This document shows, in pieces, positions 16,077 to 22,929 of a stretch of DNA of 44,290 nt (positions within the stretch are counted from its first letter, which is position 1; each line of letters opens with the position of its first letter). The position numbers were made by a program, and so were the translations under genes. This DNA is from Butyricicoccus faecihominis (GTDB lineage Bacteria; Bacillota; Clostridia; Oscillospirales; Butyricicoccaceae): NCBI RefSeq assembly GCF_024462775.1, contig NZ_JANGCE010000030.1, positions 1 to 44,290 of the forward strand, given 5' to 3'. Under the pieces are notes generated by a model. It searched no databases and was not told where the DNA came from. It was given only the letters and a program-made list of their open reading frames with translations.

Positions 16077-16111
16077 AAAAGGAACCGAAACTGTTTTGTT
16101 TCGGTTCCTTT
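16077..16111 (+). terminator. Terminator of the SLH gene (first copy)
   Basis: GGAACCGAAA (16081-16090) pairs with TTTCGGTTCC (16099-16108), with A before and three T after; the T run then breaks into the repeat element. The same hairpin recurs at 16326-16361. Confidence 0.8.
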
Positions 16112-16327
16112 AGACTGTCAAAAAACTATTTTTGACAGTCTGTCGATCGAAACAAAGCCCCATTTCGATCGAGAATTCCGACTTCTGCGCGCGCCTTACA
16201 GGCACACTTGAAGCCGGTTTGTATAAAAAACCACGCACATGTCGCGGCTTTTTATGGATTTTGCCGCAAGCGGCAAAATCCTATTTTATGCGCGCTGCGG
16301 CGCGAAGGGGTTCTTTGACAAGCTTAA
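16112..16327. repeat. Multi-hairpin intergenic repeat, full copy
   Basis: About 215 bp, around 85% identical by eye to 24629-24840. Successive helices: 16113-16124/16129-16140; 16143-16152/16163-16172 (TCGATCGAAA arms); CCGACTTC.../GAAGCCGG around 16178-16218; 16224-16232/16246-16254; 16256-16267/16270-16281 (12 bp, AA loop); 16291-16295/16300-16304. The ends are imperfect inverted repeats (CTGTCAAA at left, TTTGACAAG at right). Stems differ from the other copies by paired changes. No open frame spans it. It lies between the convergent SLH and ldh genes. Confidence 0.9.
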
Positions 16328-16361
16328 GGAACCGAAACTGTTTTGTTTCGGTTCCTTTTTT
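16326..16361 (+). terminator. Second copy of the same terminator, before ldh end
   Basis: The hairpin GGAACCGAAA/TTTCGGTTCC (16328-16337/16346-16355) and its 8-base loop are identical to those at 16081-16108, with a full six-T tail. It is only 11 bp from the ldh stop, so it may also stop minus-strand transcripts. Confidence 0.85.
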
Positions 16362-16371
16362 CGGTCTCTTG

Positions 16372-17322
16372 TCAGCCTATGGTCTCCAATTCGCCGATCA
16401 GTTCGCCGAGCTTGTCCGCCGAGGTTTGCAGCTGCCGCAGCTCGTCGTAGGAGAGCGGGATGTCCAGCACCGATTCCACGCCGCCCCGGCCCACGACCGA
16501 GGGCAGGCCCAAACAAAGACCGTTTACGCCGTAATGGCCGCTAATCAGGGAAGAGACCGGCAGTACCGAGTGCTCGTCCCGCACGATGGCCTCCGCGATG
16601 CGGCGCACCGCCATGCCGATGCCGTAATACGTCGCGCCCTTGCCGTCTATGATCGAGTACGCCGCGTCGCGTACATTTTCATAGATGCGCTGCATTGCGC
16701 CAAAGGAATAATCCTTGCCCGTGATGCGGCAGTAATCGGCAAGGTCGACGCCGGAGATGTTGGCCGAGGACCAAACGGCAAGCTCACTGTCGCCGTGCTC
16801 GCCAATGATAAAAGCGTGCACGTTGCGCATATCGACGCCAAGGTGCTGACCCAGCAGGTACTTTAGGCGCGAGGTGTCCAGCACCGTGCCCGAGCCGAGC
16901 ACGCGCCCCGCGGGCAGCCCGGAGATCTTGTGCGCCATATAGGTGAGCACGTCCACCGGGTTGGATACGATCAGCAGGATCGCGTCCTGATTGACATTCA
17001 TAATTTCGTTAATAATAGAGGACATGATCGCTTGGTTGCGGCCCAGCAGCTCGACGCGGGTCTCGCCCGGTTTTTGGTTTGCGCCCGCCGCTATGATGAT
17101 CAGCCCGCAATCCTTCAGTTCGGCGTAGCCGCCCGCGCGCACGTGGCAGGGCCGGGCAAAGGAAATGCCGTGGTTGATATCGGCCGCCTCGCCCTCGGCC
17201 TTTTTCTGGTTCATATCGACAAGGGTGATCTCGGAAAACAGGCCGCTTGTCGCAAGGGTAAAGGCCGAGGTCGCGCCGACGAAGCCCACGCCGATCACAC
17301 CGCATTTTTGAATACTGCTCAT
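16372..17322 (-). CDS. ldh: L-lactate dehydrogenase
   Basis: 316 residues. The Rossmann motif GVGFVGA (11-17) with Asp36 fits NAD use. The substrate loop ANQKPGETR carries Gln83 (pyruvate type rather than malate type) and Arg89. Catalytic His176 lies in IIGEHGDSE. It reduces pyruvate to lactate to regenerate NAD+ in fermentation, in the cytoplasm. Start at ATG 17322 with AGAGGTG upstream. It is a single gene, convergent with the SLH gene at 14692 and divergent from the SLH gene at 17495. Confidence 0.94.
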   Translation of the reverse strand: MSSIQKCGVIGVGFVGATSAFTLATSGLFSEITLVDMNQKKAEGEAADINHGISFARPCHVRAGGYAELKDCGLIIIAAGANQKPGETRVELLGRNQAIMSSIINEIMNVNQDAILLIVSNPVDVLTYMAHKISGLPAGRVLGSGTVLDTSRLKYLLGQHLGVDMRNVHAFIIGEHGDSELAVWSSANISGVDLADYCRITGKDYSFGAMQRIYENVRDAAYSIIDGKGATYYGIGMAVRRIAEAIVRDEHSVLPVSSLISGHYGVNGLCLGLPSVVGRGGVESVLDIPLSYDELRQLQTSADKLGELIGELETIG

Positions 17323-17386
17323 GGCAAAGACACCTCTTTTTTAATTCGTTTGGTTTAGTATGCCCGTAAATCACAAATCCTTTCGG

Positions 17387-17415
17387 TTGGCAAGGCACAG
17401 AGAATATGCTATAAT
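17387..17415 (+). promoter_or_regulatory. Promoter of the SLH gene at 17495
   Basis: TTGGCA (17387-17392), 17-bp spacer, TATAAT (17410-17415). Confidence 0.7.
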
Positions 17416-17494
17416 GATGGCACGGATTTGACTATTTTCTATAAAAAACGCGCGCCGGCGCGCGAGTCTTTGCGACAGATAAGGAGAAAAAACG

Positions 17495-18790
17495 ATGAAA
17501 AAAATGTTTCGTATCGCGTGCGCGGGCGCAGCGCTCTGCGCCGCGCTTTCCACAGCCGCTCTGGCGGCTGATTTTACCCAAAGCGCGGACCGTTTGCACG
17601 AACTGGGCCTGTTTCAGGGCACGGAAGACGGCTACGAGCTGGACCGCGCGCCCACACGGGCTGAAGCGGCCGCTATGCTGACCCGTCTGCTCGGTAAGGA
17701 GAGCGAGGCAAAGAGCCTGACCTATTCCGCGCCCTTTACCGATCTGCAAAACTGGGAAAAGCCTTATGTGCAGTACTTATATGAAAACGGCCTGACCACC
17801 GGCGCGACGGCTACTACCTATGAGCCCGAAGCGCCGCTGACCGCGAATATGTATGCTGCTTTTCTGCTGCGGGCGCTCGGCTATAGCGATACGGCGGGCG
17901 ATTTTACCTATCGCGGCGCTTCCGACTATGCGGAAGAACTCGGCGTGTACGATGAAACCATTGTGGATGCCGGCCATTTTTTGCGCGACCATGTGGCCGC
18001 GGCGAGCTATACCGCGCTGGCCGCGCAGCCCAAGGGCAGCGACAAAACGTTATTGCGCACACTGACCGAGCAGGGCGCGGTGGATAAAACGGCGGCCGAG
18101 CCTTATCTTGCGCAGTTCGCGGTCTATCAGGAATACCGCGAGGCGACCGCCGGAATGGACGATCTAAAAGCGCTGGAGGTGACGCACACCTTGACCGGCT
18201 CGATCAGCGCTTCGTGGGAGAACCGCGAAAAAGATAAGCTGTTCGACCTGACCAGCGCGGAGACCTTAAAGCTTGACCGCGTTTCGCCCGCCCTGCTTTC
18301 GGAGCGCACCGTTACCATGCGCGCGCCGGACGGAACGGAAAAGACCTTTATCGCCGAAAGCTATACGGCGGACGGCATGCGGTATGTTTCGCAGAACGGT
18401 GTGAAAGCCCGCACCGCGCAGACGGCCGAGCAGATGCATGCGCTCACCGGCTCCTACGCCCGCGTGCCGGCGGCTTTGGTGGAGAATATCGCGAAAAGCG
18501 GCAACGGCGGCTATGTCATTACCTATAATAAGGCTGGCCTGAACCGCCTCGACGGCGCGCTGGGCGCCGCCGCGGATGCGGTGGGCCGGCTGGGCGATAT
18601 GACGATCTACTCCGTTTTCGTCAAGCACAACGTGTCCGGCGGCCGCATCGTATCGCAGGGCACCACGGTGGAGTTCGACGGCGGCACGGTGGCCGGTACG
18701 CTGTTTAGCGAAATGGAGCTGGTCGCGGTGGACGACAAAGTCGTTTTGACGCCGCCGGAAAATTTATCTCAATATCCCCTCGCAAAATAG
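17495..18790 (+). CDS. Secreted SLH protein, paralogue of 14692-16065
   Basis: 431 residues. Signal peptide MKKMFRIACAGAALCAALSTAALA, then an SLH region to about residue 140 nearly identical in plan to the 14692 protein (GLFQGTEDGYELDRAPTRAEAAAMLTRLLGKE, FTDLQNWEKPYVQYLYENGLTTG). A C-terminal domain of about 220 residues (YTADGMRYVSQNGVKA, NGGYVITYNKAGLNRLDGALG) matches the paralogue in layout but lacks the methionine runs. The wall-bound location is inferred from SLH; the function of the distal domain is unknown. ATG 17495 has AAGGAG upstream. The next gene follows after 61 bp. Confidence 0.8.
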   Translation: MKKMFRIACAGAALCAALSTAALAADFTQSADRLHELGLFQGTEDGYELDRAPTRAEAAAMLTRLLGKESEAKSLTYSAPFTDLQNWEKPYVQYLYENGLTTGATATTYEPEAPLTANMYAAFLLRALGYSDTAGDFTYRGASDYAEELGVYDETIVDAGHFLRDHVAAASYTALAAQPKGSDKTLLRTLTEQGAVDKTAAEPYLAQFAVYQEYREATAGMDDLKALEVTHTLTGSISASWENREKDKLFDLTSAETLKLDRVSPALLSERTVTMRAPDGTEKTFIAESYTADGMRYVSQNGVKARTAQTAEQMHALTGSYARVPAALVENIAKSGNGGYVITYNKAGLNRLDGALGAAADAVGRLGDMTIYSVFVKHNVSGGRIVSQGTTVEFDGGTVAGTLFSEMELVAVDDKVVLTPPENLSQYPLAK

Positions 18791-18851
18791 GAACAAAAGG
18801 AGACCCCTGCCGTCTAAGATTGCAGAAGCCTATTAAAGGAGGATATTGATT

Positions 18852-19850
18852 ATGAAAAAGAGATTTTTAGCAGCAGTGCTTGGCGCTGCCATGCTGGGCG
18901 CTACCGCCTTTGCCGCCGACCCGGCGGCGCCTGAGGACACGACCCCGGCCGAACCCGGCAACTACCCCTATACGATCGGCGAGGAAGCCACCGTGCTTGA
19001 AATGCAGCAGGGCTCCGGCGAGTATGCGGATATGCTGGTTAAAACCGATACGCATGAGGAACTGGTACTGCATTTTTCCGAAAACACGCTGCTCATGGAT
19101 ACGCAGACCGGATTTTTGGCCAATGAAACCGACCTGAACAAGGGCGACAAGGTATACGTTTACTACGGCGCCGCGATGACCCGCAGCCTGCCGCCGCAGG
19201 TCACGGCCGAAGCCGTGCTGGTCAATCTGGACGATAAGCATTCGCCCGCGCACCTGCTGACCGCGGAAGAGGTCGTGCGCAATCAGGACGGCAGCGTTAC
19301 CATTCTGGCCGAATCCGGCAGCATGTTCGTGACCATTCCGGCTGAGACCGACATCCGCCCGCTGGCTACCAAGAATATTGTTTCCTTGGAAGATATCCAC
19401 ATGGGCACCCAGCTGTTCGCTTGGTATGATTTTATGGCGCTTTCCATGCCCGGTCAGGCCACTGCGACCAAGGTCGTGCTGCCGCCCCAGCAGGATCGCG
19501 CATTCACCATGATCCATGAAGGCGACATCGCGATCGGCGAGGGCAAGGTGGAAAACGGTATCGCGATGGTGCCGCTGCGCGCCGCCGCCGAAGCCAAGGG
19601 CTTTACCGTTACTTGGAACGGCAAGGATCAGAGCGTTCAGCTCTCGAACGGCGAGATCCAGACCACGGTAACGCTGGGCGAGGATCTGTACTACTATGCC
19701 TCTGCCAAGGCTGTCGGCATGTCCAAGCCGAGCCCGCTCGGCGCTGCCTCCTATGAGCAGGACGGCACGACTTGGGCTCCGGCTCAACTCATAACCCTGC
19801 TGTGCGGCGAAAATTCCGCCGTGCTGATGGGCAGCGTAATGTATCTGTAA
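18852..19850 (+). CDS. Secreted protein with copper-amine-oxidase-N-like stalk domain
   Basis: 332 residues. A signal peptide (MKKRFLAAVLGAAMLGATAFA) is followed by a beta-rich region (about 35-215, YPYTIGEEATVLEMQQG...). The C-terminal segment ENGIAMVPLRAAAEAKGFTVTWNGKDQSVQLSNGEIQTTVTLG (about 235-280) is the classic copper amine oxidase N-terminal domain pattern, common as a stand-alone surface module in Clostridia and unrelated to oxidase activity. ATG 18852 has AAAGGAGG eight bases upstream. Probably co-transcribed with the SLH gene before it, and ended by a strong terminator. Confidence 0.8.
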   Translation: MKKRFLAAVLGAAMLGATAFAADPAAPEDTTPAEPGNYPYTIGEEATVLEMQQGSGEYADMLVKTDTHEELVLHFSENTLLMDTQTGFLANETDLNKGDKVYVYYGAAMTRSLPPQVTAEAVLVNLDDKHSPAHLLTAEEVVRNQDGSVTILAESGSMFVTIPAETDIRPLATKNIVSLEDIHMGTQLFAWYDFMALSMPGQATATKVVLPPQQDRAFTMIHEGDIAIGEGKVENGIAMVPLRAAAEAKGFTVTWNGKDQSVQLSNGEIQTTVTLGEDLYYYASAKAVGMSKPSPLGAASYEQDGTTWAPAQLITLLCGENSAVLMGSVMYL

Positions 19851-19863
19851 AGATCAAAACATG

Positions 19864-19907
19864 AAAAAAGAGCTTTCCCCAAGTTTTTGGGGAAAGCTCT
19901 TTTTTTA
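19864..19907 (+). terminator. Strong terminator after the secreted protein gene
   Basis: AGAGCTTTCCCCAA pairs with TTGGGGAAAGCTCT (19869-19896 overall), with A before and seven T after. Confidence 0.93.
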
Positions 19908-19949
19908 TGCCCTTATAGGGCTTGTTCATGCCGCCCCGCTTTGGGGTGG

Positions 19950-20267
19950 TCATGACTTTCGTCCCGTAAGGGCGGCTCGTACAACACCCTTGGGGTCGCG
20001 GATCAGCAGAGAGACCACCCAAATGACCAGCCCCAGCGCGACAGCGGAAAGGCCAAGGTACAGATCGTTCAGCATGTCCGGCAGGGCGGGGGTGAAAAAG
20101 GCCGCGCCCTGTTCCGCGTATGAAAAGATCGCGTCCACCAGCCACATCAGGGAAGCGCCCCAATACATCCAGCACAGAATGCCGACGCGCAGATCGTTAT
20201 TCGGCGCGTTTTTATACCAAACAGCGGTGCTGATGACCGCGGCAAAAACGGTGATAAGTAAGGTCAT
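19950..20267 (-). CDS. Small three-helix membrane protein
   Basis: 105 residues with hydrophobic stretches at about 2-18, 28-48 and 70-90, and a positively charged end (RDPKGVVRAALTGRKS). The second stretch is tryptophan-rich (CWMYWGASLMWLVDAIF). I do not recognise the family. It starts 5 bp after the stop of the next upstream gene (20273-20689), so both are surely one operon and may form a complex. The Met codon at 20267 has AGAGGT upstream within the preceding gene's end. Confidence 0.65.
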   Translation of the reverse strand: MTLLITVFAAVISTAVWYKNAPNNDLRVGILCWMYWGASLMWLVDAIFSYAEQGAAFFTPALPDMLNDLYLGLSAVALGLVIWVVSLLIRDPKGVVRAALTGRKS

Positions 20268-20272
20268 CCGGT

Positions 20273-20689
20273 TTACCTCTGTTCGGAGGCAGGCTCCGGC
20301 AGCCGGGCCTTTTTCTCCATGGCGTTCGTAACCAGCACCATGGCGCCCCAGACCGCCGTGACGAGCAGCGCCATGCTAACGCCCACCGTGGCCATTTCAT
20401 GCATCATCACGGAAGCGTCCGCGGGGTTCGCGGCCGCGGTGAGGAAGGGAAACCACGGCACGATTTCACCGTGCCAAAGGTGCTCGAACGCAAGCAGGAC
20501 CGAACCGCCCCAGAGCAGGCTCGAAAGCCACTTCAGCTTGCGCGAGAAGGGAATTTTCGTCTGTGTTTCCGCGTGCGCGAGCTCCGCGCCGCCTATGCGC
20601 ACGGACGCTTCCTTTTCCTTCGATTTCATGATGCGCGCGGCGATCGTGGTAACGACGGCCTCGGCGACAGGAACGACAAAACATGCCAT
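20273..20689 (-). CDS. Small membrane protein, first gene of a two-gene operon
   Basis: 138 residues: a hydrophobic N-terminus (MACFVVPVAEAVVTTIAARI), a charged stretch (about 22-50), two helices around 52-66 and 100-122, and a hydrophilic tail. Proteins beginning FVVPVAEAVVTT occur in Firmicutes without known function. The start ATG 20689 is preceded by AAGGGGG. It lies downstream of tRNA-Ser on the same strand, separated by a hairpin. Role unknown; a two-subunit membrane assembly with the next gene is a guess. Confidence 0.65.
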   Translation of the reverse strand: MACFVVPVAEAVVTTIAARIMKSKEKEASVRIGGAELAHAETQTKIPFSRKLKWLSSLLWGGSVLLAFEHLWHGEIVPWFPFLTAAANPADASVMMHEMATVGVSMALLVTAVWGAMVLVTNAMEKKARLPEPASEQR

Positions 20690-20739
20690 GATAAATCCCC
20701 CTTATTTCAATGATCCTTAAAAAATAGTACAAACCTAGA

Positions 20740-20787
20740 TAATAAAGAAAAGTTGACAGATTTCCCAAAACGGCAACCTGTCAACTT
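20740..20787 (-). terminator. Hairpin between tRNA-Ser and the membrane gene pair
   Basis: On the minus strand AAGTTGACAG (20787-20778) pairs with CTGTCAACTT (20759-20750), followed by TTCTTTATT. It can end the tRNA-Ser transcript. The left arm contains TTGACA and could also act as a promoter or operator element. Confidence 0.55.
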
Positions 20788-20792
20788 CTTCT

Positions 20793-20883
20793 TGGCGGAG
20801 AAGGTGGGATTCGAACCCACGTGCCGTGTTACCGGCAACTCGATTTCGAGTCGAGCTCGTTATGACCACTTCGATACTTCTCC
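20793..20883 (-). tRNA. tRNA-Ser (CGA)
   Basis: A class II tRNA of 88 bases plus encoded CCA (20793-20795). Acceptor GGAGAAG pairs with CTTCTCC, discriminator G. The anticodon stem CTCGA/TCGAG encloses CTCGAAA, giving anticodon CGA for UCG codons. The long variable arm (TTGCCGGTAACACGGCA region) and the T arm GTGGG-TTCGAAT-CCCAC are clear. Confidence 0.95.
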
Positions 20884-20924
20884 GGATGCTGGGTGGTCAC
20901 ACCTGTTCTCACAAGTGCCTATAT

Positions 20925-20953
20925 AGTTTATCATAGATTTTAGCGGGATACAA
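20925..20953 (-). promoter_or_regulatory. tRNA-Ser promoter
   Basis: Minus strand TTGTAT (20953-20948), 17-bp spacer, TAAACT (20930-20925). Confidence 0.6.
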
Positions 20954-21004
20954 GAGGCTGGAACAAAAAAAATCGTCTAAATTTGTCGAATTATGTCGAC
21001 AACC

Positions 21005-21033
21005 TTGCAAGGGGCAGGTTTACGTGATAAAAT
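21005..21033 (+). promoter_or_regulatory. gltX promoter
   Basis: TTGCAA (21005-21010), 17-bp spacer, TAAAAT (21028-21033). Confidence 0.6.
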
Positions 21034-21084
21034 ATCAATATCGCGGAAAAATATGCCCGCAGACACGTTTTTGGAGTGAAAAGA

Positions 21085-22743
21085 ATGGATCATACTATAC
21101 TGGCGGAACGACTGTTTCCGCATATTACGGAAACGCCCGAACAGGTAGAAGCGCGCTATCCCCAAAGAGAGTTGCCCGAAGGCGCTAAGGTGACCCGCAT
21201 GGGCCCCAGCCCGACCGGCTTTATGCATTTGGGCAACCTATTTGGCGCGCTGGTGGACGAACGGCTGGCGCACCAATCCGGCGGCGTGTTCTACCTTCGC
21301 ATCGAAGATACCGATAAAAAGCGCGAGGTCGAAGGCGGCGTGCAGACCATTCTTTCCGCTTTTTCGTCCTTTGGCCTGCCGTTCGACGAAGGCGCGACCC
21401 TGACGGGAGACAATGGCGCTTACGGGCCCTACAGACAGAGCCAGCGCGCCGAGATCTACCAGACCTTTGTAAAAAGTTTGGTGCAGCGCGGCCTTGCATA
21501 TCCGTGCTTTTGCACCGAGGACGAGCTTGCCGCCGCGCACGCGCGACAGGAGCAGAATAAAGAAAACTTCGGCTATTACGGTTCCTACGCGGTCTGGCGC
21601 GACCGGCCGATGGAGGATATCGAGGCGGCGCTCGCGCAGGGCTTACCCTATGTGATCCGCTTCCGTTCAGAGGGCTCAATCGAAAACAAGGTGCGCCACG
21701 AGGATCTGGTCAAGGGCAAAATGGAACTGACCGAGAACGATCAAGATATCGTGATCCTGAAATCGGACGGCATACCGACCTACCATTTCGCCCATGTGGT
21801 GGACGACCACCTGATGGGCACGACCGTGGTCGTGCGCGGCGAAGAGTGGCTCGCCACGCTGCCCGTTCATTTACAGCTGTTTCGCGCCATGGGCTGGAAG
21901 GCGCCCAAGTACGCGCACACCGCGCAGTTGATGAAGATTGACCCGGAGACCGGCGGCAAGCGCAAGCTGTCCAAGCGCAAGGACCCGGAGCTAGCGCTCG
22001 ATTTCTATTACGCGGAGGGTTACCCGGTGCCCGCCGTGCTCGAATACCTAATGACGCTTCTCAATTCCAACTTTGAGGAATGGCGACGCGCCAACCCGGA
22101 TCTGCCGATGAACGATTTCCCGTTCACAACCAAGAAGATGAGCGGCTCCGGCGCGCTGTTCGATATCGAAAAGCTGCGCGACGTGTCGAAAAACGTCATC
22201 TCCCGCATGTCGGCTGAGACCGTGTACGACTATGTGGCCGATTGGAGCCGCGATCACGACGCCGCGTTCCACGCCCTTTTCACGCAGGAGCCGGAAAAGA
22301 GCAAGGCTTATCTCGCCATTGGACGCGGCGGCAAGAAGCCGCGCAAGGATCTGGCGCTTTGGTCGGACGTCAAACCCTATATGGACTTTTTGTTTGACGA
22401 GCTGTTCCAGCCCGATTACACCATGCCGGAGCGCGTTTCGGCAGAGGATGCGAAGGCCATTCTGGCAGCCTATGCCGCGGAATTTGATGGTAGCGACACG
22501 CCGGACGCCTTCTTTGAAAAAATGAAGAAGCTGGCCGACCGGTTTGGCTTTGCCAGCGATACCAAGGCCTACAAGGAAAACCCGGATCAGTTCAAGGGCC
22601 CGGTGGGCGACGTTTCAATGGTCATCCGTGTTGCGGTGGCGGGGCGGCAGAATGCGCCCGACCTGCAATCGGTCATGGGCATTATGGGGCGCGAAGCCGT
22701 ATTAAAGCGGCTGAAGAAATGCGAAAGAGCAATTAGTAATTAG
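21085..22743 (+). CDS. gltX: Glutamyl-tRNA synthetase
   Basis: 552 residues, longer than the common form of about 480. The class I signatures are PSPTGFMHLGN (about 41-51, the HIGH motif) and KLSKRKD (about 294-300, the KMSKS motif), with the acceptor-binding region IEDTDKKREVEGG between. It charges tRNA-Glu. Start at ATG 21085 with GGAG nine bases upstream; an in-frame GTG three codons earlier overlaps that site. The last residues (AISN) and the TAG stop come from the heptad repeat that follows, so the C-terminus has been set by the repeat. glnS follows on the same strand. Confidence 0.94.
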   Translation: MDHTILAERLFPHITETPEQVEARYPQRELPEGAKVTRMGPSPTGFMHLGNLFGALVDERLAHQSGGVFYLRIEDTDKKREVEGGVQTILSAFSSFGLPFDEGATLTGDNGAYGPYRQSQRAEIYQTFVKSLVQRGLAYPCFCTEDELAAAHARQEQNKENFGYYGSYAVWRDRPMEDIEAALAQGLPYVIRFRSEGSIENKVRHEDLVKGKMELTENDQDIVILKSDGIPTYHFAHVVDDHLMGTTVVVRGEEWLATLPVHLQLFRAMGWKAPKYAHTAQLMKIDPETGGKRKLSKRKDPELALDFYYAEGYPVPAVLEYLMTLLNSNFEEWRRANPDLPMNDFPFTTKKMSGSGALFDIEKLRDVSKNVISRMSAETVYDYVADWSRDHDAAFHALFTQEPEKSKAYLAIGRGGKKPRKDLALWSDVKPYMDFLFDELFQPDYTMPERVSAEDAKAILAAYAAEFDGSDTPDAFFEKMKKLADRFGFASDTKAYKENPDQFKGPVGDVSMVIRVAVAGRQNAPDLQSVMGIMGREAVLKRLKKCERAISN

Positions 22744-22920
22744 TAATTAGTAATTATGGAGTCCGGCGGAGCCGGACATCTTGAGAATTTTTAGGAGGTA
22801 GGAGTTAGGAAGTAGGAAGTAGGAGTTAGGAAAGCGGTATTTGCGCGCAGCGCATTAATTTCATGCCGGCTATGCCGGCGTTCCGCAATTTCTAATTTCT
22901 AATTTCTAAATCCTAATTTA
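22734..22920. repeat. Heptad-repeat element between gltX and glnS
   Basis: Three 7-bp periodic blocks: ATTAGTA units at about 22734-22756, running from the last codons of gltX; TAGGAGG/TAGGAGT/TAGGAAG units at about 22793-22829; and complementary ATTTCTA units at about 22890-22919, ending 10 bp before glnS. Unique stretches between them hold short palindromes (TCCGGCGGAGCCGGA and GCCGGCTATGCCGGC). The arms can fold into a long hairpin in the gltX-glnS RNA. Confidence 0.85.
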
Positions 22921-22929
22921 AAAGAGAAA

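Noticed and set aside
16112-16327. Short plus-strand protein encoded in the multi-hairpin repeat
   Set aside because: Reading frames are not shared between copies, while helices are, so selection is on structure and not on protein.
22734-22920. Heptad arrays as a possible CRISPR
   Set aside because: The units are 7 bp and contiguous, with no regular unique spacers, and no cas gene is present.
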